From Prado023 sp963747335 (GTDB lineage: Bacteria; Actinomycetota; Actinomycetes; S36-B12; CAIYMF01), in the NCBI GenBank assembly GCA_963747335.1, contig CAVVEV010000005.1, positions 1-64,000 on the forward strand: a stretch of 64,000 nucleotides of DNA, in the 5' to 3' direction. The position numbers and the translations under genes are program-made. Below the pieces are notes generated by a model that was not told the origin of the DNA, made no database searches, and was given only the letters and a program-made list of their open reading frames with translations. Within the stretch, counting starts at the first letter, position 1. Every line of letters begins with the position of its first letter. Positions 17,422 through 26,054 of the stretch are shown here, piece after piece.

Positions 17422-17943
17422 ATGAACGTCAACCCGGCCGCGAAGCCGAAGCCCCCACACCCCACACGCTCCTCGCGCACCCTGCGGCTGCGGGTGACCG
17501 GCGCGGCGGTCGGGTTCGTCCTGCTGCTCGGCGGATGCGGGGCGGCCGAGATCGCCCAGCAGCAGGTCGAGCAGGCCGTCGACGCCGTCGGGGAGTCCGC
17601 GGCGGCGCAGGCCGAGAACCTGCTCGACGAGGCGCTGAGCACCCTGCCCGGAGCGCAGCTGGCGGTCTCGGAAGAGAACCGCGCCTCGTTCGCCGAGCTG
17701 CGCAGCGACCTCGAGCAGGTCAACGCCCAGGCACTGGACGTGCTGGCCGCGCCGCAGGACCTCAGCGCGGCCGCGCTGGAACCGCTGCAGGAGCAGCTCG
17801 CCGGGTTGCAGGCCTCCGTCCAGGAGCAGGCCGAATCGCTGACCGGCATCTCCGTCGCCGAGCAGCAGGCATGGGCCGACCTGGCCCAGTCGGTGCAGGC
17901 CACCGCCGACCAGGTCGGGTTCCTGGCCGGTCTGCTGGGCTAA
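17422..17943 (+). CDS. lipoprotein with long coiled coil
   Basis: 173 residues from ATG 17422, GGGGG upstream. The signal peptide ends at a lipobox (LLLGGC, Cys about 39). The remainder is Ala/Gln/Glu-rich heptad sequence (IAQQQVEQAVDAVGESAAAQ and similar) predicted to form coiled coil to near the C-terminus. No named family recognised. It stands alone between the ClC/TerB remnants and the nucleotidyltransferase gene. Probably an envelope structural protein. Confidence 0.7.
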   Translation: MNVNPAAKPKPPHPTRSSRTLRLRVTGAAVGFVLLLGGCGAAEIAQQQVEQAVDAVGESAAAQAENLLDEALSTLPGAQLAVSEENRASFAELRSDLEQVNAQALDVLAAPQDLSAAALEPLQEQLAGLQASVQEQAESLTGISVAEQQAWADLAQSVQATADQVGFLAGLLG

Positions 17944-18160
17944 CCGCGACCGGCCAATCCCGTCACCGCGAGCGCCGGGGACGTCACCAGTGGCCACCGT
18001 TACGCATGCCACGATGCACCGCCGGGCCGGCGCACCTCGCAGCCGGCTGCTGCCCCCAAAGGCAAGGGGCCGTGGCCCGGGGCAGCCAGCCCTTGCTCAT
18101 AGGCAATGGATCGATACATTTGAGCAACACCATTGTTCGTCAACGGGAAGGCGGGTCCTG

Positions 18161-18781
18161 GTGGCTACGGGATCGAAACGGGGTCGGGGTGCCCCTGTCA
18201 CCTTGTTGCCCCTGTTCCGCTCGCAGACCCAGGCTCTGGTGCTGGCCCGCCTGTTCCTGGGCCCGGGTGAGGAGTCGATCACCGATCTGGCCACGGCGGT
18301 CGGCGCCTACAAGAACGCGGTGAAGCACGAGGTTGACCGCCTGGAGGCCGCCGGGCTGGTGTCCAGTCGGCTGGTCGGGCGCTCCAGGCTGGTCAGCATC
18401 AGCGCCACTGAGCCGGTGCGCTCGATCCTGCTCGACCTCGTCCTGCACACCTACGGACCTATCCATGTGCTCGGAGAGGAACTGGCCAGGGTCGAGGGGA
18501 TCGACGCAACCCACATCTACGGGTCCTGGGCCGCGCGGTACGCCCGCCAGCCGGGACCTCCCCCGGGTGACATCGACGTCCTGATCGTCGGCCACCCAGA
18601 CCGCGATGACCTGTTCGAGGCGACCGGGCGGGCCGCTGCCCGCTTGGGCATGGAGGTCAACGTCCACGTCGTGACCGCTGCCGCGTGGGCGGCCCCGAAG
18701 GGAGCCTTCCTCGAGTCGGTCAAGGCCCACCCACTCGTGGAGGTCCCGCTGGCGGTCCGACCTCCAGGTGAGGCATCGTGA
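18161..18781 (+). CDS. winged-helix and MNT-type nucleotidyltransferase protein
   Basis: 206 residues from GTG 18161, with GGAAGG upstream. Residues 5-80 form a winged helix (ITDLATAVGAYKNAVKHEVD, then LEAAGLVSSRLVGRSRLV). The C-terminal part has a minimal nucleotidyltransferase core: IYGSWAARY and DIDVLIVG give the GS..DxD metal-binding pattern. Such fusions are the antitoxin-like partner of MNT-HEPN pairs, where the MNT enzyme modifies the HEPN RNase. The gene just downstream is a HEPN-like protein. Upstream, CAATGG/CCATTG arms (18103-18134) may be the autoregulatory site. Confidence 0.78.
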   Translation: MATGSKRGRGAPVTLLPLFRSQTQALVLARLFLGPGEESITDLATAVGAYKNAVKHEVDRLEAAGLVSSRLVGRSRLVSISATEPVRSILLDLVLHTYGPIHVLGEELARVEGIDATHIYGSWAARYARQPGPPPGDIDVLIVGHPDRDDLFEATGRAAARLGMEVNVHVVTAAAWAAPKGAFLESVKAHPLVEVPLAVRPPGEAS

Positions 18782-19159
18782 GTTGGGCACCTGGGCGGCG
18801 AGGCAATCGCCACCGCAAGTGACGCCGCCGATGCGGGCCGCTGGTACTCCGCCTATGCGAACCTGTGGGACGCCGTCCGCAAAGCACTCAGCGCCCTGCT
18901 CCAGGCGCAGGGCCTGCGACCAACACGAGCCGGCGGCCACATCGCCGTGGAGCACGCCGCCGTCGCACAGTTCAGCGGAGCGATGGGCGCCCTCCTGCGC
19001 CCCGTGCCGCGGATGCGCAGCACCCGTAACGACACCGAATACCCCGACCCCGACACCCAGATCGAACCCGACCTCGTCCACGCCGACTTCGCCAAGGCCC
19101 GCGACATCGTCGCAGCCTGCCACCAGGTCATGCCACGCCTCACCGTGTTCCAGGGCTGA
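18782..19159 (+). pseudogene. HEPN-like partner protein, start lost or frameshifted
   Basis: The frame ending at 19159 reads ASDAADAGRWYSAYANLWDA, then VRKALSALLQAQGLRPTRAGGH, then MRSTRNDTEYPD: the typical helical HEPN partner of MNT genes, including the RxxRNxxEYP segment. A GTG overlapping the MNT stop (18778) is the expected start, but its frame ends after 14 codons. One base near 18800 must be gained or lost to join it. The first in-frame GTG (18944) would remove the core helix. Either a frameshifted toxin or a sequencing indel. Confidence 0.6.
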
Positions 19160-19717
19160 CGACCCGCCCAGCGACAGCGGCACGATCACGTTCGCCCTTC
19201 TGAGCGACCACAGCCTCAACAAGGCGGAACGGATGGACCTGGTGAAGCGTCACCCGCACCGACCCGCCGCGAAGTCCTGGGACCTGGCGACCCTCTGGCA
19301 GATCGCCGCCGCCGGTGGCATCCAGACCGTGACCGGGCCCGACCCGGCGGGAGGGCGGTCTTTGCGGGCCCCGGGCGAGGTCAGGCCCGCGAAGCTCCCA
19401 GGTCAGCCAACCGCCGGGGTCGCGGCCTGCTCCAGTGCGTTGAGGATGAGGTGGCGGGGATCGGCAAACGGCTCCTGGGTGCGGCGTGGCCGACGGACCG
19501 GCCGCGGGCGTGCGTCCCCAGTTGGCCGGGGCGGATCTGGACGCGCACGACGCCCTCGCCGACCTTCGCACCGGTATCACGTCCGGGTGTCGCGCTGGCT
19601 GACGTGAGGGGACCCCCGCGGGGGGCAATGGGCCGAGAGGGGAGCCCGATCGCGGGGGGGCAGCCTCGTGCGGCTGGCGCGGCGGTGACCAGGTGCGACC
19701 GGGAACCGCTACTCCTA
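19160..19717. other. no convincing gene
   Basis: Long frames exist on both strands, but none has recognisable motifs or a good start. A plus-strand frame ending near 19601 (GVRPQLAGADLDAHDALADL) might be the tail of a lost gene. CCCCCGCGGGGG forms a short palindrome near 19611. Confidence 0.35.
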
Positions 19718-19718
19718 G

Positions 19719-19746
19719 TTATCCACACCCTGTGCACCTGTCCACA
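19719..19746 (+). promoter_or_regulatory. two DnaA-box-like sequences
   Basis: TTATCCACA (19719-19727, perfect consensus) and CTGTCCACA (19738-19746, one base from the actinobacterial TTGTCCACA form). No replication gene lies nearby, so a chance match or a relic is as likely as a functional site. Confidence 0.35.
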
Positions 19747-19845
19747 GGTGACCCTCAACCTCCACCTGAGGGTTCGAGTACCGCTCCGGTTGTGCTCGTC
19801 CTTGTCCATCTGCGCGCCCGGGCCTACCGTGCAAACAAGTCCGCG

Positions 19846-20196
19846 GACGGGTCGCGCATCTTCATGGTCGGACGGGTCCTGGAGTGCGATCCACCGACCA
19901 CGTTCAGCCACACCCAAGTCCTCACCATGCGCGACGACCCACTGACCGTGGTCGCCCGGCACCTGGAGGCCGTTCCGCTGGGCACCCGGGTCACCCTGGT
20001 CAACAGCGGATGGCCCGCCGGGGCCAAGCTGGACAAGGTCGACACGACATGGAAGGGCATCCTGGCCAGCCTCAAGTCCGTCGTGGAGACCGGAGACGTC
20101 ACCGGCCGGCAGAAGATGACTCTGTTCCTCATGCGCACGTTCATGTTCATGATGCCGTCCACGACCAAGACCGAGAACGTCACCATCCCGGACTGA
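19846..20196 (+). pseudogene. SRPBCC (AHSA1-like) protein, N-terminus missing
   Basis: The frame shows GRVLECDPPTTFSHTQVL, DDPLTVVARHLEAV, GTRVTLVNSGWPAG and DTTWKGILASLK. These are the later strands and C-terminal helix of an AHSA1/SRPBCC domain. The first 40 or so residues are absent; the upstream in-frame sequence is unrelated. Probably a gene remnant. Similar domains recur at 37029. Confidence 0.6.
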
Positions 20197-20395
20197 CATC
20201 CGCCGCCGATAGAGTCCACGGCCGCTCGCATTGTCCAGGCTGCTGCCCTTCGGCTTGGTATCCCGCAGTCGACTGACTCAAGGTCGAGCGGGCCTGGCGG
20301 CGCAACATGCAGTGCAGCGGTGGGCGAAGCGCCCCGCAGGGCGGTGCGGCAGGATGCCACTCATGCCGCCCCTGGATCCACTGGAAGCGTAGGGT

Positions 20396-20560
20396 GTGCT
20401 GCGCCTCGCCGGCCGTCCGCTGACCGAGGGCGCACCGTGGAAGCCCGCACCCGACCTGTTCCTGCACACCGCCACGGCGATGGGCTGGGACCCGTTGCCC
20501 TGCGTGGTCGCCGAGGACAGCCCCTCCGGTGTGGACGCCACTCTGGCCGCAGGTGACACA
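20396..20560 (+). pseudogene. HAD-superfamily phosphatase fragment
   Basis: GAPWKPAPDLFLHTATAMG then VVAEDSPSGVDATLAAG match motifs III and IV (Lys and the acidic ED) of HAD hydrolases of the beta-phosphoglucomutase type. Both the N-terminal DxD motif and the normal C-terminus are missing. It runs directly into the promoter of the DUF2892 gene. Confidence 0.65.
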
Positions 20561-20566
20561 TGTCAC
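20553..20566. promoter_or_regulatory. CRP/FNR-like site
   Basis: GTGACA-CA-TGTCAC, which is GTGA-N6-TCAC, the half-site layout of CRP/FNR/GlxR-family operators. It lies about 90 bases before the DUF2892 start and just before the second operator. Confidence 0.45.
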
Positions 20567-20570
20567 GCCC

Positions 20571-20604
20571 AGAACCGAAATACCCGGGGGGGTATTACGG
20601 TTCT
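20571..20604. promoter_or_regulatory. CstR/CsoR-like operator
   Basis: AGAACCGAAATACCC (20571-20585) and GGGTATTACGGTTCT (20590-20604) are 15-base arms with one mismatch around GGGG. The core ATACCC-GGGG-GGGTAT is the pattern bound by CsoR-family repressors, notably persulfide sensors (CstR) that control rhodanese/DUF2892 genes. No CsoR-family gene is in this window. Confidence 0.65.
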
Positions 20605-20651
20605 GGGGAGTGAGACCGCAACAGCCCATCCCCCTGAACCAAGGAGCCGTC

Positions 20652-20867
20652 ATGACCAAGAACGAATCCGACCTCGACCGCGCCATCCGCGCCGGCATCT
20701 CCGTCACCGCCCTGGGCACCGGCCTTGCCATCGGCGGGGTCTTCAACCCGGTCGGCATCGCCCTGTTCGGCGTGGCCGGCATGGCCGGGGCGACCGCCAT
20801 CACGGGCTACTGCCCGCTGTACTCCGCGCTCGGGATCTCCACCCGCCCGCAGACCCAGCAGGCCTGA
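20652..20867 (+). CDS. DUF2892 (YgaP-like) membrane protein
   Basis: 71 residues from ATG 20652, AAGGAG upstream. Two hydrophobic segments (about 15-33 and 35-50) and the signature GYCPLYSALGIST identify DUF2892, the transmembrane domain often joined or linked to rhodaneses in sulfur-trafficking operons. Here it stands alone, directly behind the CstR/CsoR-like operator. A role in persulfide or thiol stress at the membrane is inferred from context only. Confidence 0.8.
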   Translation: MTKNESDLDRAIRAGISVTALGTGLAIGGVFNPVGIALFGVAGMAGATAITGYCPLYSALGISTRPQTQQA

Positions 20868-20970
20868 CCAGCACCACCGCACCGCAGTCACCTGCCTGGC
20901 CCCGGTCACCGCGAGCGCGGTGGAGCTCATGAGCAGACAGCAGACGCAGGATGGCAAAGGAGCGCAGCGC

Positions 20971-21544
20971 ATGGCGATGGTCGCCAGTAAGCACTACTCG
21001 GTGGCGGAGATCTACCGGATCACCCACCTGGCGGTCCGGACCACTGTGGGGACGCCAACGGGGTGCGACCGGGAGTCCGCCGAGCGGATCATGTTGGCCG
21101 TCACGGCGGTCAATGGATGCGAGCTGTGCTCGTACGCCCATACCCGTCTCGCGCTCGACGCGGGGGTCAGCGACGCGCAGGTCCGCGCCCTGCTCGGCGG
21201 GGCCACCACTGACGTCCCGGACCACCAGCTCCGCCGGGATCGCCTTCGCCCAGCACTACGCCGACACCCGGGGCCACCCAGACCCCACCGCGTGGACCGC
21301 CCTGGTCGGCCAGTACGGCACGACCCAGGCCCTCTGCGTCCTGCGCGCCGCCCGCACGATGATGTGGGGCAACGCCCTGGGAATCCCGCTGAGCTCGCTG
21401 CGCGCACGGCTGCAGGGCTCCCCTGACCCGGGCAGCAGCCTGGCCTTGGAGATCGGCACACCGCTGGGCTCCTTGCTGGTCACCCCAATCGCCCTGATCC
21501 ACGCGCTGCTCCAGGGCCTTCGAGGTGCGCCGATCGCACCCTGA
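20971..21544 (+). pseudogene. AhpD-like alkylhydroperoxidase, one frameshift
   Basis: ATG 20971 has AAAGGAG upstream. The first 88 codons contain the redox motif NGCELCSYAHTRLALDAG (CxxCxxxH), as in AhpD/CMD proteins that reduce peroxides. Near 21225-21235 the frame changes; the continuation (AGIAFAQHYADTRGHPD, then MMWGNALGIPLSSL) is strongly AhpD-like to the stop at 21544. Only one indel separates the two halves, so a sequencing error is possible. Confidence 0.72.
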
Positions 21545-21770
21545 CCTCGGGCGACCGCAGCCCTGTCGCTGCACCCCTGGGCCCGCAGTGAGCGCAGGGC
21601 GGGCGTGCGGCCTGGGACCCAGCTCCGGGACCCCGGGTTGTGTCGCGGTCCGCACCCCGGTGCGACCCTGGTGTCGGCGGACGCCCCTGCTGGCGCCCGT
21701 GCGACCCGCTGGATCCCGATATGTGGCTGGTCGTGCACGTGATGCCACGGCGCTTCGATCGGGTGGCGGG

Positions 21771-22298
21771 TCACCGGTGGGCGGTCAGCACCCGGCTGAG
21801 GTGACCGGCCAGGGCGCGCCCCCCGTCCACGGGCCAGCCCACCACCCACCCGGGTAGGTGCAGGGCGCCGGGCTGGGGTGCGTCCCACAGCAGGTCCAGC
21901 TCGTCACCGACCTGGTCTGGGACCCTGAGGACATCGCAGTACGTGGCGGCCCAGGGTACTTCGGGGACCTGGTGAGCCAGGCGTTCACATGGGATGGGGT
22001 CGGTGATCGGGCGCAGCCGGTCCCACTCGATGAGCACGTGGGTGCCCAGGGTGCCGCGGCGGTCGGTGGGCCCGGCCCGGAACGGGGCGCTGCGCACGAT
22101 CCCCCGGCCGACAAGGCCGCGGGTGTGGCCCTGGAGCATCAGGTGCACCCGGGTGCCCGGTGCGGGCACCGGCCCACCACCCAGGTGCCACGGTGCGGTG
22201 ATCGGGCCGGTCAGCGCCACCCGGGTCAACGCCTGCTCATAGGGCGGCACCCAACGGGTGCCGCGGTCCAGGTCCCACCCCAGGACGACTGTGGCCAT
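21771..22298 (-). CDS. EVE/PUA-like domain protein
   Basis: 175 residues from ATG 22298 (MATVVLGWDLDRGTRWV). The middle reads GTRVHLMLQGHTRGLVGRGI, then HVLIEWDRLRP then PCERLAHQVPEVPW. This resembles the EVE-like PUA-fold domain often found in front of HNH or McrB-type nucleases, which recognises modified bases. Here no nuclease follows, and the stop comes soon after the domain. Function is inferred from pattern similarity only. Confidence 0.5.
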   Translation of the reverse strand: MATVVLGWDLDRGTRWVPPYEQALTRVALTGPITAPWHLGGGPVPAPGTRVHLMLQGHTRGLVGRGIVRSAPFRAGPTDRRGTLGTHVLIEWDRLRPITDPIPCERLAHQVPEVPWAATYCDVLRVPDQVGDELDLLWDAPQPGALHLPGWVVGWPVDGGRALAGHLSRVLTAHR

Positions 22299-22545
22299 AC
22301 CGTCAGTGTGCCCCACCTGGAACCCCGGAAACCCCAATGGCATGGGCGATTGCGCCGTTCGAGCGGGGTCGTGTGTCCGGTGTCACCCGGTTGGCCGCCC
22401 GACCTCGCTCGGGGTCGGCGCGTCGTCGTCGCCCACCACAGGTCCTGGGACGAAACTGCGACACCGGTAGGAGGTTCCTGCGATGGACAGGGCTGCCCAC
22501 GAGGGTCACTCTGGGGTCCCGGAGAGGGTCACCCAGGAGGCACCG

Positions 22546-22992
22546 ATGAGCGCAGCGACGATGATGGTGGACGGAACTTCGCTGCGGGTGCTCAGCGTGG
22601 CCGGCGCCCAGTCCCGGCTGGTCGATCTCCTGGGCGACCAGCGCCCGGGTGCCGGGTGGTGGGTGGCGATCACCCGGGCCCTCGACGACCTGGCCGACGC
22701 CGTGCACACCAACCCCGGGGACCTTCTGGACCCCGTGGGGTTCACCGAACAACTGCGGGCCGACGCCCCACACCTCATGGGTCGCTGGCAGCGGATGGCA
22801 GCAGACCGCGACCACCTGACCGCGACCATCACCGCGGTACGCCTGCAAGCCGGGCGCGGCGCTGGGGACCCGGACGCCGCCGGGCCGGTGAGTGCTGCGA
22901 TCCGCGACTTGCTGACCCAGGTCCGCCGGTACCAGGAACGCACCACCGACGTGCTCCTCGACGCCTACCAACGCGACCTCGGCGGCGACTAG
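22546..22992 (+). CDS. helical protein of unknown function
   Basis: 148 residues from ATG 22546, with AGGAGG 6 bases upstream. Predicted mostly helical (WWVAITRALDDLADAV, DLLTQVRRYQERTTDVLLDAY), ending YQRDLGGD. The hemerythrin-like spacing of helices is suggestive, but the usual His/Glu iron ligands are not evident. It precedes the patatin gene on the same strand with about 90 bases between. Confidence 0.6.
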   Translation: MSAATMMVDGTSLRVLSVAGAQSRLVDLLGDQRPGAGWWVAITRALDDLADAVHTNPGDLLDPVGFTEQLRADAPHLMGRWQRMAADRDHLTATITAVRLQAGRGAGDPDAAGPVSAAIRDLLTQVRRYQERTTDVLLDAYQRDLGGD

Positions 22993-23082
22993 CCGACCCC
23001 CACCGGGCGGTGCGAGCACGGGACCGGACGGTGGGCCGGGGGGACGCTGTCTTCGCACCCTTGGGGGGCGGCAGGTAGGGAG

Positions 23083-24354
23083 ATGAGCACCATGGCCAGT
23101 GAGTCACACCCGGGTCCGGCTTCCGACGCCCCGCCGACGGTGGCGGTGGTGTTGACTGGGGCGGCCGCGCGGGGGGCGTTCCAGGCTGGTGCCCTGGCGT
23201 ACCTGATCCCGGCCCTGGAGCGCCAGGGTCTTCGGCCCACCATCTGGGTGGGTACCAGCGCGGGCAGCATCAACGCCACCCTGTGGGGCGCGAGCCTGCA
23301 CCGGGGGGCGCAGACCGCGGGGCGCGACGTTGTCGAGGTGTGGCGGTCGATGAGCGATGACGACGTGTTCCGGTCGCTGTTGCCGTTCGCCCTGGCCCGC
23401 ACCGGGCTGCAGTACGCCCTGGGGGCAGTGTTCGACCGGGGGCCGGGGACCACCAGCCTGCTGGACACCACCCCGCTGCAGCGCACCGCCCGGGACGTGC
23501 TGTCCACCGAGCAGTTGGCGACCAACGTGGCCGACGGGCTGCTGGCCAGCGTCGGGGTGGCGACCACCCGGATGCCCACAGACTCCCAGGACGAGACTGT
23601 TGGGGCCGCCAGCGGGCGCAGTGTGCTGTTCCTCGACGAGACAGCTCCCGGTGACTACGCGGGCGACCCCGCCCGGGCCCTGGACGTGGTCCGCGGGCCG
23701 ATCACCGCCGAGCACGTGCTGGCCTCCTCAGCGATCCCGGTGGCCTTCCCCCCGATCCGCATCGCCGCACCCGAGCAGGCCACCGGGTGGTACGTCGACG
23801 GTGGGGTGCGGCTCAACGCCCCCCTGCAGCCCGCGGTCGGGCTCGGGGCCGCCCGGATCCTGCTGATCTCCGCAACCTCCACCACCTACAGCCCGCCACC
23901 GGCACCCACGCCGACCGGGCGCACCCAGGACATCGCCGACGCCGCCGCCCAGGTGCTGCACGCCGTACTCGCTGACCGGATGGTCGAGGATCTGGCCACG
24001 TTGCGGCGGATGAACCGGCTGCTGGCCCAAACCGAGCGCGCCGGTCGACCGGACCTGCTGCGCACCCGCAGCGGCACCCCGTACCGGCCCATCCAGGTGC
24101 TCGACGTCAGCCCACCACCCGGGGCGATGGGCATCCTCGCCGCGAAGGTGTTCGCCCAGCGCACCGACGGCCTGGGCTGGCTCACCGAGAACGACAACTG
24201 GCTCCTCGGGCGCCTCATCCGCGGCGGCGGTGACGCCGTCGGACGCCGGGAACTGCTGAGCTACTTGTTCTTCGACGAGGAGTACTTCACCGCCAGCATC
24301 GAACTCGGCCGGACCACCGCCGCCACCGCGCTGAAGGTCGGCTGGCACACCTGA
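23083..24354 (+). CDS. patatin-like phospholipase
   Basis: 423 residues. ATG 23083 and ATG 23092 are both possible; the GGTAGGGAG site suits the second slightly better. Patatin features: oxyanion GAAARGAFQAG near residue 27, nucleophile GTSAGSIN (about residues 59-66), and the catalytic Asp in WYVDGGVRLNAPL. The Ser-Asp dyad predicts lipid acyl hydrolysis. No signal peptide or membrane helix, so probably cytoplasmic. The C-terminal 120 residues are helical and specific to this group. Confidence 0.85.
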   Translation: MSTMASESHPGPASDAPPTVAVVLTGAAARGAFQAGALAYLIPALERQGLRPTIWVGTSAGSINATLWGASLHRGAQTAGRDVVEVWRSMSDDDVFRSLLPFALARTGLQYALGAVFDRGPGTTSLLDTTPLQRTARDVLSTEQLATNVADGLLASVGVATTRMPTDSQDETVGAASGRSVLFLDETAPGDYAGDPARALDVVRGPITAEHVLASSAIPVAFPPIRIAAPEQATGWYVDGGVRLNAPLQPAVGLGAARILLISATSTTYSPPPAPTPTGRTQDIADAAAQVLHAVLADRMVEDLATLRRMNRLLAQTERAGRPDLLRTRSGTPYRPIQVLDVSPPPGAMGILAAKVFAQRTDGLGWLTENDNWLLGRLIRGGGDAVGRRELLSYLFFDEEYFTASIELGRTTAATALKVGWHT

Positions 24355-24428
24355 CCCCGGATCCGCCGGACAGGCCGGTGAAGCCGGCACCGCAGACATC
24401 GCCAACCCTCACAGACGAACTGGGCTCG

Positions 24429-25169
24429 ATGCACGACACTGCGGGGGTGACCGGATCGGGCCCTGAGGCGAGGTACCTGGCGACGTGGGAGATCAGCCAG
24501 ATCCGCGGGCCTGCCGTGGCCATCGACGTGGTGCGTGCGTTCACCACCGCGGCGTTCGCCTTCGCGTCCGGCGCCGAACGGATCTGGCTGGTCGACTCCA
24601 TCGCCCAAGCCCTGTCCCTGGTTGCCGCGAACCCCACGTGGCTGGCCATGGGCGAGGACCGCGGCATCCGCCCGGACGGGTTCACACTGTCGAACTCCCC
24701 GATCCTTGCCGGGCAGGCCGACCTGGCCGGGCGCACCCTGGTCCACCGGACGTCGGCGGGGACTCGTGGGGCGGTCGCGGCCGCGCGGGCCGGCGCGCAG
24801 CCGCTGCTCTGCGCCAGCCTGGTCGTGGCCTCCGCCTCGGCTGCGATGCTGCGCACCGGCCGGGCCCCGACGTACGTCATCACCGGCCGGTTCGCCGATG
24901 ACCCGTCGAACACCGGAGCCGAGGACGAGGCGACCGCCCGATACCTGGAGGCTGTTCGCCGGGGTGTTCCACCCGACAGCCCCACCCCGGAGCAGACCGT
25001 CCGCGCGGTGCTGGACTCCGCGGATGCGAACGCGACCTCCCAACTCGGGCCGGGCAACGCCCACCCGCAGGACCTGTCGGCCTGCGTCGACATCGACCGG
25101 TTCAGCTTCGCCATGATCGCCGAACCCGGCGACCACGGTCTGGCTCTGCGGGCAGTCGCCCCCGCATGA
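24429..25169 (+). CDS. ComB-like 2-phosphosulfolactate phosphatase family protein
   Basis: About 246 residues from ATG 24429; starts at 24378 or 24447 are also possible, and none has a clear ribosome site. ComB-family features: AIDVVRAFTTAAFAFASGA, LAMGEDRGIRPDGFTLSNSP, LVHRTSAGTRGAVAA and the Mg-binding acidic positions. ComB removes phosphate from 2-phospho-3-sulfolactate in coenzyme M synthesis. Actinobacteria do not make coenzyme M in the usual sense, so the substrate here may differ. It follows the patatin gene on the same strand. Confidence 0.78.
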   Translation: MHDTAGVTGSGPEARYLATWEISQIRGPAVAIDVVRAFTTAAFAFASGAERIWLVDSIAQALSLVAANPTWLAMGEDRGIRPDGFTLSNSPILAGQADLAGRTLVHRTSAGTRGAVAAARAGAQPLLCASLVVASASAAMLRTGRAPTYVITGRFADDPSNTGAEDEATARYLEAVRRGVPPDSPTPEQTVRAVLDSADANATSQLGPGNAHPQDLSACVDIDRFSFAMIAEPGDHGLALRAVAPA

Positions 25170-25360
25170 CAGCTGGGGACGCACCTGGTCTGGGGGCGAG
25201 GTCGTCCGGATCCCACTGCCCTGAGCCACTGGGACGTCTCCGAACAGGCTCTGCGCCCAGACTCGAGTCGGGGCCCGGAGCCTGACGGGTACTGGTGCCG
25301 AGCCCCGCCGTGCCGGCCTCGGACTGCCAGCAGGGGTGCTCGCACAGTGATGTGCCGTTG

Positions 25361-26054
25361 ATGGGCTGTCACACTGGCCGTGTGGTGCTGGCTGAGGCGT
25401 TCTCCTTCGAGGGTGTGGTGCTGGAACGCGACGGTCGTCGGATCCTCGACGGGGTCAGTGATCACATCCACAAGGCCTCCACGACCGCGGTCATCGGTGC
25501 CAGCGGCTCGGGCAAGTCCACCTTCCTGCGACTGCTCAACCGCTTCGAGGAGCCCACCCACGGCAGCATCCGACTCGATGGGCGCCCACTCGGGTCCTAC
25601 GACGTCCACGCCCTGCGCCGCCGGGTCGGGTTGGTGGCCCAGCGCGCGACGATGCTCACCCCCACCATTGGCCAGGAGGTCCGAGTGGCGCGTCCGGTAC
25701 TCACCGATCCCGAGGTCCACCAGCTCCTGGAGCGGGTGGCGCTGCCCGGCATGCCACTGGATCGCGCGACGTCGACGCTGTCGGGCGGCGAGCAGCAGCG
25801 TGTGGCGTTGGCGCGCTCCCTGGCCGTCGAGCCCGACGTCCTGCTCCTCGACGAGCCCACCAGCGCCCTGGATGATCGTTCGGCGCAAGCCGTGGACGAG
25901 GTCGTGCGCACCCTGGTGGCCGACGGCCTGACTGTTGTCCTGGTCAGCCACGACCTGCGAGCGCGTGGTCGACCTGGCCGACACGGTCCTGGTCCTCGAG
26001 CATGGTCGGCTGGTCGAACGCGGCGATCCTCGCGACGTCCGGTACCTCCAATGA
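25361..26054 (+). CDS. FetA-like ABC transporter ATPase, frameshifted near C-terminus
   Basis: Start ATG 25361 is tentative. Walker A GASGSGKST (about 45-53), signature LSGGEQQRVALARSLA, Walker B DVLLLDEPTSALD and H-loop VLVSHDL are all present. Pairing with a UPF0014 permease identifies the YbbL/YbbM (FetA/FetB) metal-related exporter type. Near 25961 one extra base disrupts the frame. The proper end (ERVVDLADTVLVLEHGRLVE) is in the next frame and stops at 26054, overlapping the permease start (ATGA). As read, the ATPase frame instead runs on into the permease, giving one fused 490-residue frame. Confidence 0.78.

Noticed and set aside
19381..20199. 272-codon minus-strand frame
   Set aside because: It spans the SRPBCC relic on the other strand and shows only antisense-type composition.
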